Positions 55,413 through 63,602 of a stretch of 64,000 nt of DNA are shown here, piece after piece. Position numbers and translations under genes: made by a program. A model generated the notes under the pieces. It worked only from the letters and a program-made list of their open reading frames with translations, was not told where the DNA came from and made no database searches. Origin of the DNA: Lacihabitans sp. CCS-44 (GTDB lineage: Bacteria > Bacteroidota > Bacteroidia > Cytophagales > Spirosomataceae); contig NZ_RJUE01000060.1 of assembly GCF_024343735.1 (NCBI RefSeq), forward strand, positions 248,001-312,000, in the 5' to 3' direction. Each line of letters opens with the position of its first letter. Within the stretch, counting starts at the first letter, position 1.

Positions 55413-55853
55413 TATTTAAATACTATTCCTTTCTTCTTTGATCATTATCAAATGCTCCCTTTCATCAATCAAAGAGCCTATTTTATTAAAAATCACCCAA
55501 TTAAGAATGCAAAAGATACTTGTTATAGTCTGTCAAAACACCATTCTTTAAGATTCTTTGTATTGATATTTGGTGCTGGCGTTTTCTCAAAACATGTTGA
55601 CCCCAGTCCCGTCAGAATATTCCAAAAGTTTTAAACATCTCTGTTTTGAGTCTTTTCAAAAAAGCACTTGAAGGTAAATGGTTGAAAAAATAAAAATGGA
55701 CAGCTGATGTTTCTTTTGTTGGGGTAATTTTTTAATAGTTTAGTGAAAATAGCACAAATATTTTTAAATTGCAGTCGTTGTAAATTATAGACCAAAAAAC
55801 AACTATTCTTTAGAAGGATTTTGGTTGCATTTTTCAATTAAAAACCTAAAAAA
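55413..55853. other. 441-base AT-rich intergenic region
   Basis: Between the phosphatidyltransferase gene and the small lysine-rich gene. A frame of 60 codons (55452-55634) lacks any recognisable domain or signal and is probably spurious. No repeat or hairpin of note, apart from promoter-like AT tracts close to the downstream gene. Confidence 0.4.
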
Positions 55854-55961
55854 ATGGGAAAAGCACAAGACGCCAAAAAAGCTGTAAAAAAAGAACCTGC
55901 CAAAACAGCCAAAGAAAAAAAGCAGGAAAAACAAGAAAAGAAAAGCAGAAAAGACTATTGA
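55854..55961 (+). CDS. 35-residue lysine-rich small protein
   Basis: The frame encodes MGKAQDAKKAVKKEPAKTAK, followed by EKKQEKQEKKSRKDY and stop. Of 35 residues, 15 are Lys. Small basic proteins of this form are often found in Bacteroidota. The ATG follows an A-rich stretch (CCTAAAAAA), and a terminator hairpin begins right after the stop, which supports a real transcribed gene. Function unknown; DNA or RNA binding is a guess from charge. Confidence 0.6.
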   Translation: MGKAQDAKKAVKKEPAKTAKEKKQEKQEKKSRKDY

Positions 55962-55962
55962 G

Positions 55963-55989
55963 AAACACCCTTTTGTGGTGTTTTTTTTA
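55963..55989 (+). terminator. rho-independent terminator after the small basic gene
   Basis: Stem AAACACC/GGTGTTT (55963-55969 with 55977-55983) with a seven-base loop, followed by a T run within TTTTTTTTAT. It separates the small gene from mnmH, whose start is ten bases further on. Confidence 0.78.
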
Positions 55990-55999
55990 TTCATAAAAG

Positions 56000-57028
56000 A
56001 TGGCTATACAAAAAATTGATATTGCGACTTTCCTGCTTCTCTCGCCAAACAGCCTGGTCTTGGATGTCCGAAGTCCATCAGAGTATTCACAGGCCCGATA
56101 TCCGGGTGCGTACAGTTTGCCGCTTTTTACAGACGAAGAACGAAGGGTTGTAGGCACTGCATATAAACAAGAAAGCAAAGAAAAAGCCATAAAAATAGGC
56201 TTGGACTACTTTGGTCCAAAAATGCGAGCCATGGTAGAAGAAGTAGAAACCCTGACTCGAAACAATACCAAAAAAATACTGGTGCACTGTTGGCGTGGTG
56301 GAATGCGAAGCGGCGGAGTAGCCTGGCTGTTAGATCTTTATGGCTTTGAAGTATATCAGTTGACGGGCGGCTACAAGGCCTATCGCAACTGGGTTCTCAG
56401 ACAACTAGAAAACCCTTATGACATAAAAATATTAAGCGGAAACACCGGAAGCGGAAAAACTCCACTACTTCATGAGCTGGAGAAGTCGGGAAAACAAATG
56501 CTTGACCTAGAGGCTCTTGCTCATCACAAAGGATCGGCTTTGGGTGGTATCAATCAAGCTCCGCAGCCCAGCCAGGAGATGTTTGAAAATCTACTTGCCG
56601 AAAAACTTTCTTCGAAAAACATAGAAAAAACCATTCTGCTCGAAGACGAAAGCCAACGCATAGGAAACTTAAATATACCGAATGTTTTATGGCAAAAAAT
56701 GAAGACCAGCGAGCTTTTGTATCTCCAAATTCCTTTCGAGGAACGACTCAAATATTTGGTGGAAGAATATGGAAAACTGCCAATTGAGGACCTAAAAAAT
56801 GCCATACTAAGAATACAAAAAAGACTAGGCGGACTCGAAACCAAGAATGCCATAATGCATTTGGAAGAAGGAAATTTGAGTGGCTGTTTTGGTATTTTAC
56901 TTCGATACTACGACAAATGGTATGAAAAGGGGCTTAATTCTAAAGAAAAAGGAGAAATTATAAAAATAGAAGGACAAAGCGTGAATGTAGAAGTAAACGC
57001 AAAAAAAATTATAGAAAGACTAACGTAA
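56000..57028 (+). CDS. mnmH: tRNA 2-selenouridine synthase
   Basis: 342 residues (also called SelU or YbbB). The N-terminal rhodanese domain opens LVLDVRSPSEYSQARYPGA, and the catalytic Cys97 lies in HCWRGGMRSGG. The second domain has a P-loop, GNTGSGKT (147-154). The enzyme replaces sulfur in 2-thiouridine at the wobble position of Lys/Glu/Gln tRNAs with selenium, through a geranylated intermediate, using selenophosphate. The neighbouring selD supplies that donor; its ATG follows the mnmH stop codon directly. Confidence 0.95.
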   Translation: MAIQKIDIATFLLLSPNSLVLDVRSPSEYSQARYPGAYSLPLFTDEERRVVGTAYKQESKEKAIKIGLDYFGPKMRAMVEEVETLTRNNTKKILVHCWRGGMRSGGVAWLLDLYGFEVYQLTGGYKAYRNWVLRQLENPYDIKILSGNTGSGKTPLLHELEKSGKQMLDLEALAHHKGSALGGINQAPQPSQEMFENLLAEKLSSKNIEKTILLEDESQRIGNLNIPNVLWQKMKTSELLYLQIPFEERLKYLVEEYGKLPIEDLKNAILRIQKRLGGLETKNAIMHLEEGNLSGCFGILLRYYDKWYEKGLNSKEKGEIIKIEGQSVNVEVNAKKIIERLT

Positions 57029-58066
57029 ATGGAAGAAATAAAACTTACACAATATTCGCACGGTGCAGGTTGTGGCTGTAAAATATCCCCTCAGGTGTTG
57101 GATGTGATTTTGAAAGGAAACATAGCCCTGCCGAACAACGAAAATCTGATAGTAGGCAACCATAGCAAAGACGATGCGGCAGTATTGAATCTCGGCAATG
57201 GCACAGCCCTTATTTCTACCACTGATTTTTTTATGCCAATCGTTGACGACCCTTACAACTTTGGAAGAATAGCCTCCTGCAATGCTATTAGTGATGTGTA
57301 CGCCATGGGTGGAAAACCCGTTTTGGCCATCGCAATTTTGGGTTGGCCTATCAACAAACTGTCTGCAGAAGTGGCTCAAAAAGTAATAGATGGCAGCCGA
57401 AGCATCTGCCTCGAAGCGGGAATTTCTCTTGCCGGCGGACACAGTATTGATTCCCCAGAACCGATATTTGGGTTGGCCGTAAACGGTATAGTCCCGATAG
57501 AAAATATCAAACAAAATAACCAAGCAAAAGCGGGTGATGTGTTGTTTTTAACCAAGCCACTTGGCGTAGGAATATTGACGACAGCCGAGAAAAAGTCCAT
57601 ACTTAAACCAGAACACAAAGACTTAGCACCTAACCAAATGATGCGACTCAACAAAGTTGGAGAAGAGTTGGGAAAATTAGCTTGCGTGTCAGCCATGACA
57701 GATGTAACAGGATTTGGACTACTCGGGCATTTAACTGAAATGGCTGAAGGATCGGGCTTGAGTGCGGTTATTGATTTTGAAAAAATTCCAGTTATTACGC
57801 CTGAAATTTACTACTACATAGCCCAAGGATCAGTGCCTGGAGGAACCAACCGAAACATGGACAGCTATGGTCATAAAATTGCTCCAATGACAGATCAACA
57901 GAGGGCTATCCTCGCCGACCCACAAACGAGTGGCGGATTACTTATAGCGGTGGGAAAAGACCAAGCTTCAGAAGTGATTAAAGTCCTTTCGGAAAATGGA
58001 TTAGCCGATTTCTGTGAGCCGATTGGATATTTGACGGAAAAGTCAAACTATATCGTTAAACTCTAA
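57029..58066 (+). CDS. selD: selenophosphate synthetase (selenide, water dikinase), Cys type
   Basis: 345 residues. The N-terminal [13 protein letters not shown] contains the catalytic residue position as Cys15 (not selenocysteine) and Lys18, the equivalents of E. coli Cys17 and Lys20. DDAAV and [13 protein letters not shown] carry ATP/Mg ligands. [19 protein letters not shown] and [11 protein letters not shown] are the later conserved blocks. It makes selenophosphate from selenide and ATP. With mnmH next to it and no selA/selB in view, it probably serves tRNA selenouridine here. It ends ten bases before the convergent response-regulator gene. Confidence 0.96.
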   Translation: MEEIKLTQYSHGAGCGCKISPQVLDVILKGNIALPNNENLIVGNHSKDDAAVLNLGNGTALISTTDFFMPIVDDPYNFGRIASCNAISDVYAMGGKPVLAIAILGWPINKLSAEVAQKVIDGSRSICLEAGISLAGGHSIDSPEPIFGLAVNGIVPIENIKQNNQAKAGDVLFLTKPLGVGILTTAEKKSILKPEHKDLAPNQMMRLNKVGEELGKLACVSAMTDVTGFGLLGHLTEMAEGSGLSAVIDFEKIPVITPEIYYYIAQGSVPGGTNRNMDSYGHKIAPMTDQQRAILADPQTSGGLLIAVGKDQASEVIKVLSENGLADFCEPIGYLTEKSNYIVKL

Positions 58067-58076
58067 GTTTGGCATA

Positions 58077-58712
58077 TCAAAGTCCATTTTCGTTGGCAAA
58101 CTTGATTAACTCCGAGATTGTTTTAGTGCCTAACTTAAAATGAATATTGCGGCGATGTGTTTTGATGGTTAGGTAGCTGAGATTGGTTTTGTTGGCAATC
58201 TGATAAGAATCAAGGCCTGCCTTTATAAATCTTATGATTTCCTTTTCACGCTCAGTAAGGCCAAATTTCTTCGATAAAGCATCTCTTTTTTCGGATTGAG
58301 GTTCGCCCTTCATCTTACTATCGAAATAGGTCAAGCCTTTGTGTGCGGCGTTTATAGCTTTCATAATTTCAAGTTTAGATGAGTTTTTCAAAACATATCC
58401 GCTAGGACCAACTTTGAGAGCCTCTTTGTAAATATGCGAGTCCTCATACATAGTTAGGAAAATAATTTTTACGCCAGTAAAAGCTTTTTGAATTTCAGAA
58501 GCCAGTTCAATTCCATTTTTGTGAGGTAGATTTATATCCAACAGAATAACGTCCGGACTATGCTTTTGAATCTCGAAAAAAGCATTTTTAACATCGAATA
58601 TTTGTGCTACAATCTCAATTTCTTCTTCAGTGATAAGCAAACTTTTAAGTCCATCATTGAAGAGTTGGTGATCGTCAATCAGTAAGATTTTTATTTTTGG
58701 GCTTAGGCTCAT
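58077..58712 (-). CDS. LuxR/NarL-type response regulator
   Basis: 211 residues. The receiver has acidic residues DDHQLF (13-18) and phospho-acceptor Asp59 in ILLDINLPHKNG. The conserved Thr lies in FLTMYED and the Lys in YVLKNSS. The C-terminal LuxR helix-turn-helix spans about 148-211 (LTEREKEIIRFIKAGLDSYQIA, NLSYLTIKTHRRNIHFKLG). It pairs with the kinase gene whose 3' end it overlaps by 38 bases. A truncated close relative of its DNA-binding domain lies at 63303. Confidence 0.95.
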   Translation of the reverse strand: MSLSPKIKILLIDDHQLFNDGLKSLLITEEEIEIVAQIFDVKNAFFEIQKHSPDVILLDINLPHKNGIELASEIQKAFTGVKIIFLTMYEDSHIYKEALKVGPSGYVLKNSSKLEIMKAINAAHKGLTYFDSKMKGEPQSEKRDALSKKFGLTEREKEIIRFIKAGLDSYQIANKTNLSYLTIKTHRRNIHFKLGTKTISELIKFANENGL

Positions 58713-60510
58713 ACGGAATTTCTATCAAAACCAAAGTACCCTTCGGCGATGATTCAAGGCTTAGTTTTCCATTTAAATAATTAACCCTCAAATTTATGTT
58801 TTTTAGTCCATTTCCAGTCACTTCAACCCCTTTTTCTTCGAAGCCGATGCCGTTATCTTCTACCGAAATATACATGAACGAATCATAGTAAATGATTTGA
58901 AGCTCTATTTTTGAAGCTGTGGCATGTTTAATGGCATTGTTGAGTAATTCTTTGATGATTCGGAAAATATTTAGTTCAGTATCCAAATCTAAGCGATTTT
59001 CGGTGCCAGAATGAATAAATTCAACCCTCGAGCCAATTTTATTGATAGTAATAAATTCCTCTAAAGCCATGAGTAATCCACGTTGCAGAAACATGGTTGG
59101 CATAAGATTATACGATATTTGACGTAGGTCTTCTACGGCTTTATTGGTGATGGATATTTCATTAAGTAACTTACTATCAAATAATTTATTAGATTCTTCT
59201 AACTGAAACTTGAGCATCGACAGCGTACTTCCTAAGTCGTCGTGCAGGTCTTGTGAAATCCGCTGACGTTCCTCCTCTTGTGCCGAAATTATTTTACTGG
59301 CAACTAGCGTGCGTTCTTCATTGAGTTTGCCTTCGATGGCTTGTTTTTCGTCGTTAAGCTGATAAACCAAGCCAACACCGAACACAATTATTTCGAAAAC
59401 CGTAAATGGAAACGCCAACGAAAAAGAAATGGAATATAATGGCAAAATACGTAGTGTAGTTAGCAAAAAATAGATGATCAATACAATACTCGGAATTGTG
59501 GCAAGGCTATAAAGTAAGGTTTTGGGTTCTCTTTTTCGGATGCCCCAAACAACTAAATATATAATAAGAACTCCTATTATAAACAGCAAAATACGTGTAG
59601 AGTAGGATAAAAAGGTGGGTATCGGTAGAATAAAAAAGACAAAGGCGAGTAATACTGAAAGAAAAATAAGGAAATAAATAAAATACTGAAAAGTTAGAGA
59701 AAAGTGTTCTTTTATATCTAAAAACTTATAGATAAGGTATAAATGCAGTGCTGAACCAAACCATAAAGTGCCAAGCGTGAAGCGTGCCGAGCCAACAAAA
59801 CTTTGTGCTGCATAGACATTCAGATAACCACTATTACCCAAATAATAAAGCAAAATACTAAATATATAAACACCATATACGGCATAAATAAGTTTTCGTC
59901 CGAAGTAGAAAAGTAATATTCCTGAGATGAACGATAAAAACAAAAACCCAACCAAAATACCAAAAGAAAAGGTCTTATAACGAGCTTTTTGGTGAAAAGA
60001 GTTTTCATCATAAAGCCGAAGTAAAGCCCTCGAAATTCCATAAACCGAATCAGCCTTTATTCTTATATAAATACTGTTTTTTTTGTTTGCCAAAATTTCG
60101 AATGAAAACACGAAGTTGGGATGATAGAAAGGACGAAAACGGCTTGTTGTAAACTGGGTTAATTCTCTCTTAGAAATGAGAGAATCCGCTTGAAATAGAT
60201 AAAAATCTGCATTCTGTAAAAAAGTTTGATCTAAAAATAAAACCAATTCTTTATTGGTATTAAGGCTATTTTTAATGTCAATCTTTATCCAGTTTTCATT
60301 GGTGTTTATCCCGAAGTTAATCAACGGAGAAGTAGATTTTTCAAATTTGGCCCTACTAGGATTGGTAATATCAACATTTTTAGATGTTGATAAAAATCCA
60401 TTCAAGTCTGAATAAACACACGATTCATCCACAACAAAAATCGCGTTTTGTTGTGCTGACAACCTTCCTATGGTCAGTATCAAAAGAAGTGCTAGTCGCA
60501 AATTATTCAT
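58675..60510 (-). CDS. 7TM-DISM sensor histidine kinase (HisKA_3)
   Basis: 611 residues. A signal peptide (ends LSAQQ) precedes a periplasmic 7TMR-DISMED2-type sensor domain (about 25-175, with NWIKIDIKNSLNTNKELVLFL). Seven membrane helices follow (about 180-395), then a coiled coil and the kinase core. The histidine is in RQRISQDLHDDLGSTLSMLK, and the ATPase region has IIKELLNNAIKHA and DNGIGFEEKG. The kinase class matches NarL-type regulators. It is transcribed with the regulator gene at 58077. Its start faces the fibre-like gene at 60614 across a 103-base gap. Confidence 0.94.
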   Translation of the reverse strand: MNNLRLALLLILTIGRLSAQQNAIFVVDESCVYSDLNGFLSTSKNVDITNPSRAKFEKSTSPLINFGINTNENWIKIDIKNSLNTNKELVLFLDQTFLQNADFYLFQADSLISKRELTQFTTSRFRPFYHPNFVFSFEILANKKNSIYIRIKADSVYGISRALLRLYDENSFHQKARYKTFSFGILVGFLFLSFISGILLFYFGRKLIYAVYGVYIFSILLYYLGNSGYLNVYAAQSFVGSARFTLGTLWFGSALHLYLIYKFLDIKEHFSLTFQYFIYFLIFLSVLLAFVFFILPIPTFLSYSTRILLFIIGVLIIYLVVWGIRKREPKTLLYSLATIPSIVLIIYFLLTTLRILPLYSISFSLAFPFTVFEIIVFGVGLVYQLNDEKQAIEGKLNEERTLVASKIISAQEEERQRISQDLHDDLGSTLSMLKFQLEESNKLFDSKLLNEISITNKAVEDLRQISYNLMPTMFLQRGLLMALEEFITINKIGSRVEFIHSGTENRLDLDTELNIFRIIKELLNNAIKHATASKIELQIIYYDSFMYISVEDNGIGFEEKGVEVTGNGLKNINLRVNYLNGKLSLESSPKGTLVLIEIPYEPKPKNKNLTD

Positions 60511-60546
60511 AAAACAAAGTTAATGCTATTTCATAAAGATATTCTT

Positions 60547-60569
60547 TACCTCCTGAGAGGTATTTTTTT
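60547..60569 (+). terminator. terminator-like hairpin in the leader of the fibre-protein gene
   Basis: TACCTC (60547-60552) pairs with GAGGTA (60557-60562) around a CTGA loop, followed by seven T residues. It lies between the kinase start and the ATG at 60614, reading towards the latter, where a terminator is unexpected; attenuation is possible. Confidence 0.5.
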
Positions 60570-60613
60570 AAGAAATGCTCTGCAAGAAATTTGTGCAATG
60601 AAAAATCTTGGTT

Positions 60614-63337
60614 ATGAAAAAATCTTTACTTCTACTGTTTTTTAGTTTGAGTTTTACACAAATAATCGCTCAATCGTCTGTCATATTGCCAAACGGCAAC
60701 GTTATTCCGTCATTCACACTAGCCAATAGGCCAGCCACTAATCAAACAGTGGGACAGCTGATTTATCAAACCGACGGCACTTCTGGATTGTATGTTTGGA
60801 GCGGCACGGCTTGGACGGCGGTTTCGGCAGGAAGTAGCGGAAGTGGTACTGTTACGAATGTAGCGGCAAGTTCCCCTATTTCGGTAGTCAATGGCACAAC
60901 AACGCCAACTTTAAGTATTTCGCAAGCCAATTCAACTACTAACGGCTTCCTTTCTACTGCTGATTGGAACAGTTTCAATAATAAGCAAAATGCTCTTTCA
61001 AATGCTAATGCCACGACCAATGGAATTCTGACGAGTGCCGACTGGAATACTTTCAGTAATAAGGGAAGTTTCAACTTACCAAGCCTTACCGATGGAAGTG
61101 TTTTGTTTTCGGACGGAACAACGATTTCGCAAAACAACTCAAGCCTAAAATGGAATAATTCACTTAGAAGATTAGATATCAAAGGATTAAATGACGGAAC
61201 AATCGGGGCTGGTTTTACAAATTGGATAAGTACAAGCATCGGTGGTAGTGGAGGAAATCGGATTGTTGCCGGTGTTCAGAACGGTGAGGCAACCATCGGA
61301 GCTCATAATGAAACACTAAGTGGTTGGTCAAAGTTGGTCATTAATCCAGCAGGGCCAACTGCGGTAGGTTCGCTTGTAGGCGTGGGTAATAGAATGGTAG
61401 TAGCTAATGCTGAAGGAGAACTAAGCACGCAGGCGATTCCTACAGGAAACGTCGGTACGGTTACGAATGTAGTCGGGACTTCTCCAATTTCGGTTACAAA
61501 CGGCTTAAGTACACCGACTATTGCAATCTCACAGGCAAACTCTGTTACAAATGGGTTTTTGAGTAGTACTGATTGGAATATTTTTAATGGTAAACAAAAT
61601 ACTTTGCCCAACTCCAATGGCTCAACTTCTGGGATTTTGACAAGTACTGATTGGAATACATTTAACACTAAATTTTCGCTTCCAAGTCTTACTGATGGCA
61701 GTATTGTATTTAGCAATGGATTAAACCTTTCTCAAAACAGCACTAACTTATTTTGGGAGAATACTAATGCTCGTTTGGGCATTGGAACTAATACCCCAAA
61801 TGCCAAACTTACAGTTTCAAGTACAAACGCTGGGTCGGGAACTATTGATTGGATAGCGGGTAATTTTGGTGGAACGGTTGGCGACAGGGTAGTGATGGGC
61901 AATATCAATGGCAAAGCCACAATTGCTGCTCACAATAATAATTTAGCAGGTTATTCCGAATTAGTAATCAATCCGGGGGGTGTTACAAATGTTGCTAATA
62001 GTCTGGGTATCAATAACCTTTCTGCACCTCAGGGTGTGTTAGATGTTGCCCTAACAACAAATATCTATACAGGTACATTTACCAAGCCACCGACAGTAAT
62101 GAGAGGTTGTAATGCTGTTAGCAATTTCAATCCTTACAACTGTGATTATCCATTTGATGGAAATCTTAATACATTTGTCCAAGCGAATAATAATTCCAAT
62201 TTGGATGGAGCATTAAAGATTACGCCTTATTATGTTATAGTTGGACATACCAATGTGCAAAAAATTATTCGTAAATATAGAGTATATATTAAAAGTATTT
62301 TTCCGGCTTCTGGCACGATTACTATTAATGCAAGAATTCAACTTTTTGGCTTTAATAATGATGGTGGTCGTACTTTACTAGATGATTTTAATACCTCTGG
62401 GAACCTCATTGATGTTTCACGCACTATCAACAATACAACACCTTATGATGCCTATGAGGTAGTGTTACCATATAGCGGTTTTTCTAATACATCTTCTTAT
62501 CCAAACGACCCTCCATGGGTGAATGAAGTCGAGTTTTTTGAGGAAAGTAGCCAACCATCCTTTAATTCTGGGGCATTTACAGTAAAGGCAGATGGTAAAG
62601 TTGGTGTTGGCACAAATACCCCGACTGCCAATTTGGATGTCGTAGGAAATATACGTTTTAGAAATGGTGCTTTGGCAAATAGCTTTTTAGTAAGTGATGC
62701 CAATGGCAATGCTTCATGGTCGAATACCATCGGAAACCTACAAGTCGGGAACCTGCAATCTTCATCGTTAGGAATTGGTACACCATCAAGTGGGAACAAT
62801 AAACTTATTGTTAATGGAATCGGGGGTGCAAAAATTAATAGTACTAACAATAGTACTGGAACTTCAGACTGGATAGCTTTCAATGCAGGGGGAACATTGG
62901 GAGATAGGGTTGTGGCGGGTGTTTTGAACGGAAAAGCTACCATTGGTGCTCACAATAGTGAATTAACAGCATGGTCGAATCTGGCAATAAATAATGGCGG
63001 TGGAATCGTAACCATAGGTGGCGACGCTACTACACCCGCAAGCTTGGCAAATGGAGCACATGGTCGTCCTCTTTCAGTCAACGGCTCCATTCGTCAAGGA
63101 TTTTATATTGTACCTGTCACGGTGCCTGCCAATGGCGTAAGTTATGTGACTTGGACGCATAATCTAGGATATGGTCCAATATTAATGATGAGTACCGACC
63201 AAAATGGAGGAGGAAATAATATGGACTATGTAGTAGTAACTACCTTAAATAATAACGCAAATGAATCAGTTTTTGTACTTCGAAATCATGGTGGAACTAC
63301 CGCTAATGGAGCATTAAGATGGATTTTGGTATGGTAA
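60614..63337 (+). CDS. large exported tail-fibre-like repeat protein
   Basis: The ATG at 60614 is preferred over a TTG two codons upstream. The 907-residue protein has a signal peptide ending IIAQS and a GQLIYQTDGTSGLYVWSG module. Two copies of a fibre unit follow (GTVTNVAASSPISVVNGTTT...ADWNTFSNK at about 75-140 and GTVTNVVGTSPISVTNG...TDWNTFNTK at about 275-350). GIGTNTPNAKL motifs occur three times. A beta-rich insertion at about 480-650 resembles a discoidin/F5-F8 sugar-binding domain (DYPFDGNLNTFVQANNN). The C-terminus ends WTHNLGYGPILMM...ALRWILVW. Probably a cell-surface fibre or adhesin. It is divergent from the kinase and overlaps a LuxR fragment at its 3' end. Confidence 0.85.
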   Translation: MKKSLLLLFFSLSFTQIIAQSSVILPNGNVIPSFTLANRPATNQTVGQLIYQTDGTSGLYVWSGTAWTAVSAGSSGSGTVTNVAASSPISVVNGTTTPTLSISQANSTTNGFLSTADWNSFNNKQNALSNANATTNGILTSADWNTFSNKGSFNLPSLTDGSVLFSDGTTISQNNSSLKWNNSLRRLDIKGLNDGTIGAGFTNWISTSIGGSGGNRIVAGVQNGEATIGAHNETLSGWSKLVINPAGPTAVGSLVGVGNRMVVANAEGELSTQAIPTGNVGTVTNVVGTSPISVTNGLSTPTIAISQANSVTNGFLSSTDWNIFNGKQNTLPNSNGSTSGILTSTDWNTFNTKFSLPSLTDGSIVFSNGLNLSQNSTNLFWENTNARLGIGTNTPNAKLTVSSTNAGSGTIDWIAGNFGGTVGDRVVMGNINGKATIAAHNNNLAGYSELVINPGGVTNVANSLGINNLSAPQGVLDVALTTNIYTGTFTKPPTVMRGCNAVSNFNPYNCDYPFDGNLNTFVQANNNSNLDGALKITPYYVIVGHTNVQKIIRKYRVYIKSIFPASGTITINARIQLFGFNNDGGRTLLDDFNTSGNLIDVSRTINNTTPYDAYEVVLPYSGFSNTSSYPNDPPWVNEVEFFEESSQPSFNSGAFTVKADGKVGVGTNTPTANLDVVGNIRFRNGALANSFLVSDANGNASWSNTIGNLQVGNLQSSSLGIGTPSSGNNKLIVNGIGGAKINSTNNSTGTSDWIAFNAGGTLGDRVVAGVLNGKATIGAHNSELTAWSNLAINNGGGIVTIGGDATTPASLANGAHGRPLSVNGSIRQGFYIVPVTVPANGVSYVTWTHNLGYGPILMMSTDQNGGGNNMDYVVVTTLNNNANESVFVLRNHGGTTANGALRWILVW

Positions 63338-63548
63338 ATGATTCAAATCCCATAAACCGAATCAAATCGGCAGTAGTTTCGGTTTTGAGTTTAAAGTGTA
63401 TGTTCCGGCGGTGAGTTTTTACGGTAAGTAGGCTCAAATTGCTTTTCTCGGCAATATCTTGCGAACTTATTCCATCTCGAATCGTACGAATCATTTCGAT
63501 TTCTCGTGGAGTAAGCGAGAATTGTTTGACAAATTCGTCATAGACCAA
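63303..63548 (-). pseudogene. orphan LuxR helix-turn-helix fragment
   Basis: 81 codons bounded upstream by a stop (TAA three codons before the TTG that opens the frame). They give FSLTPREIEMIRTIRDGISSQDIA and LSLLTVKTHRRNIHFKLK, closely matching the DNA-binding domain of the regulator at 58077, but there is no receiver. There is no ATG start. The last codons run 35 bases into the antisense of the fibre-protein gene, beyond where LuxR domains normally end. It is probably the remnant of a duplicated regulator; a functional solo helix-turn-helix protein cannot be excluded. Confidence 0.65.
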
Positions 63549-63602
63549 AGTCGCTTATTGTGAATTTTCAATACATTTGCCAAATTTCAAAAACGACCCT
63601 TA

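Noticed and set aside
55452-55634. Plus-strand frame of 60 codons
   Set aside because: No domain, signal or homologue recognised and no promoter or terminator around it; too weak to call.
60766-61239. Minus-strand frames (157, 137 and 148 codons) across the fibre-protein gene
   Set aside because: They arise from the repetitive codon pattern of the fibre gene on the other strand and are rich in Leu/Val/Pro without domains.
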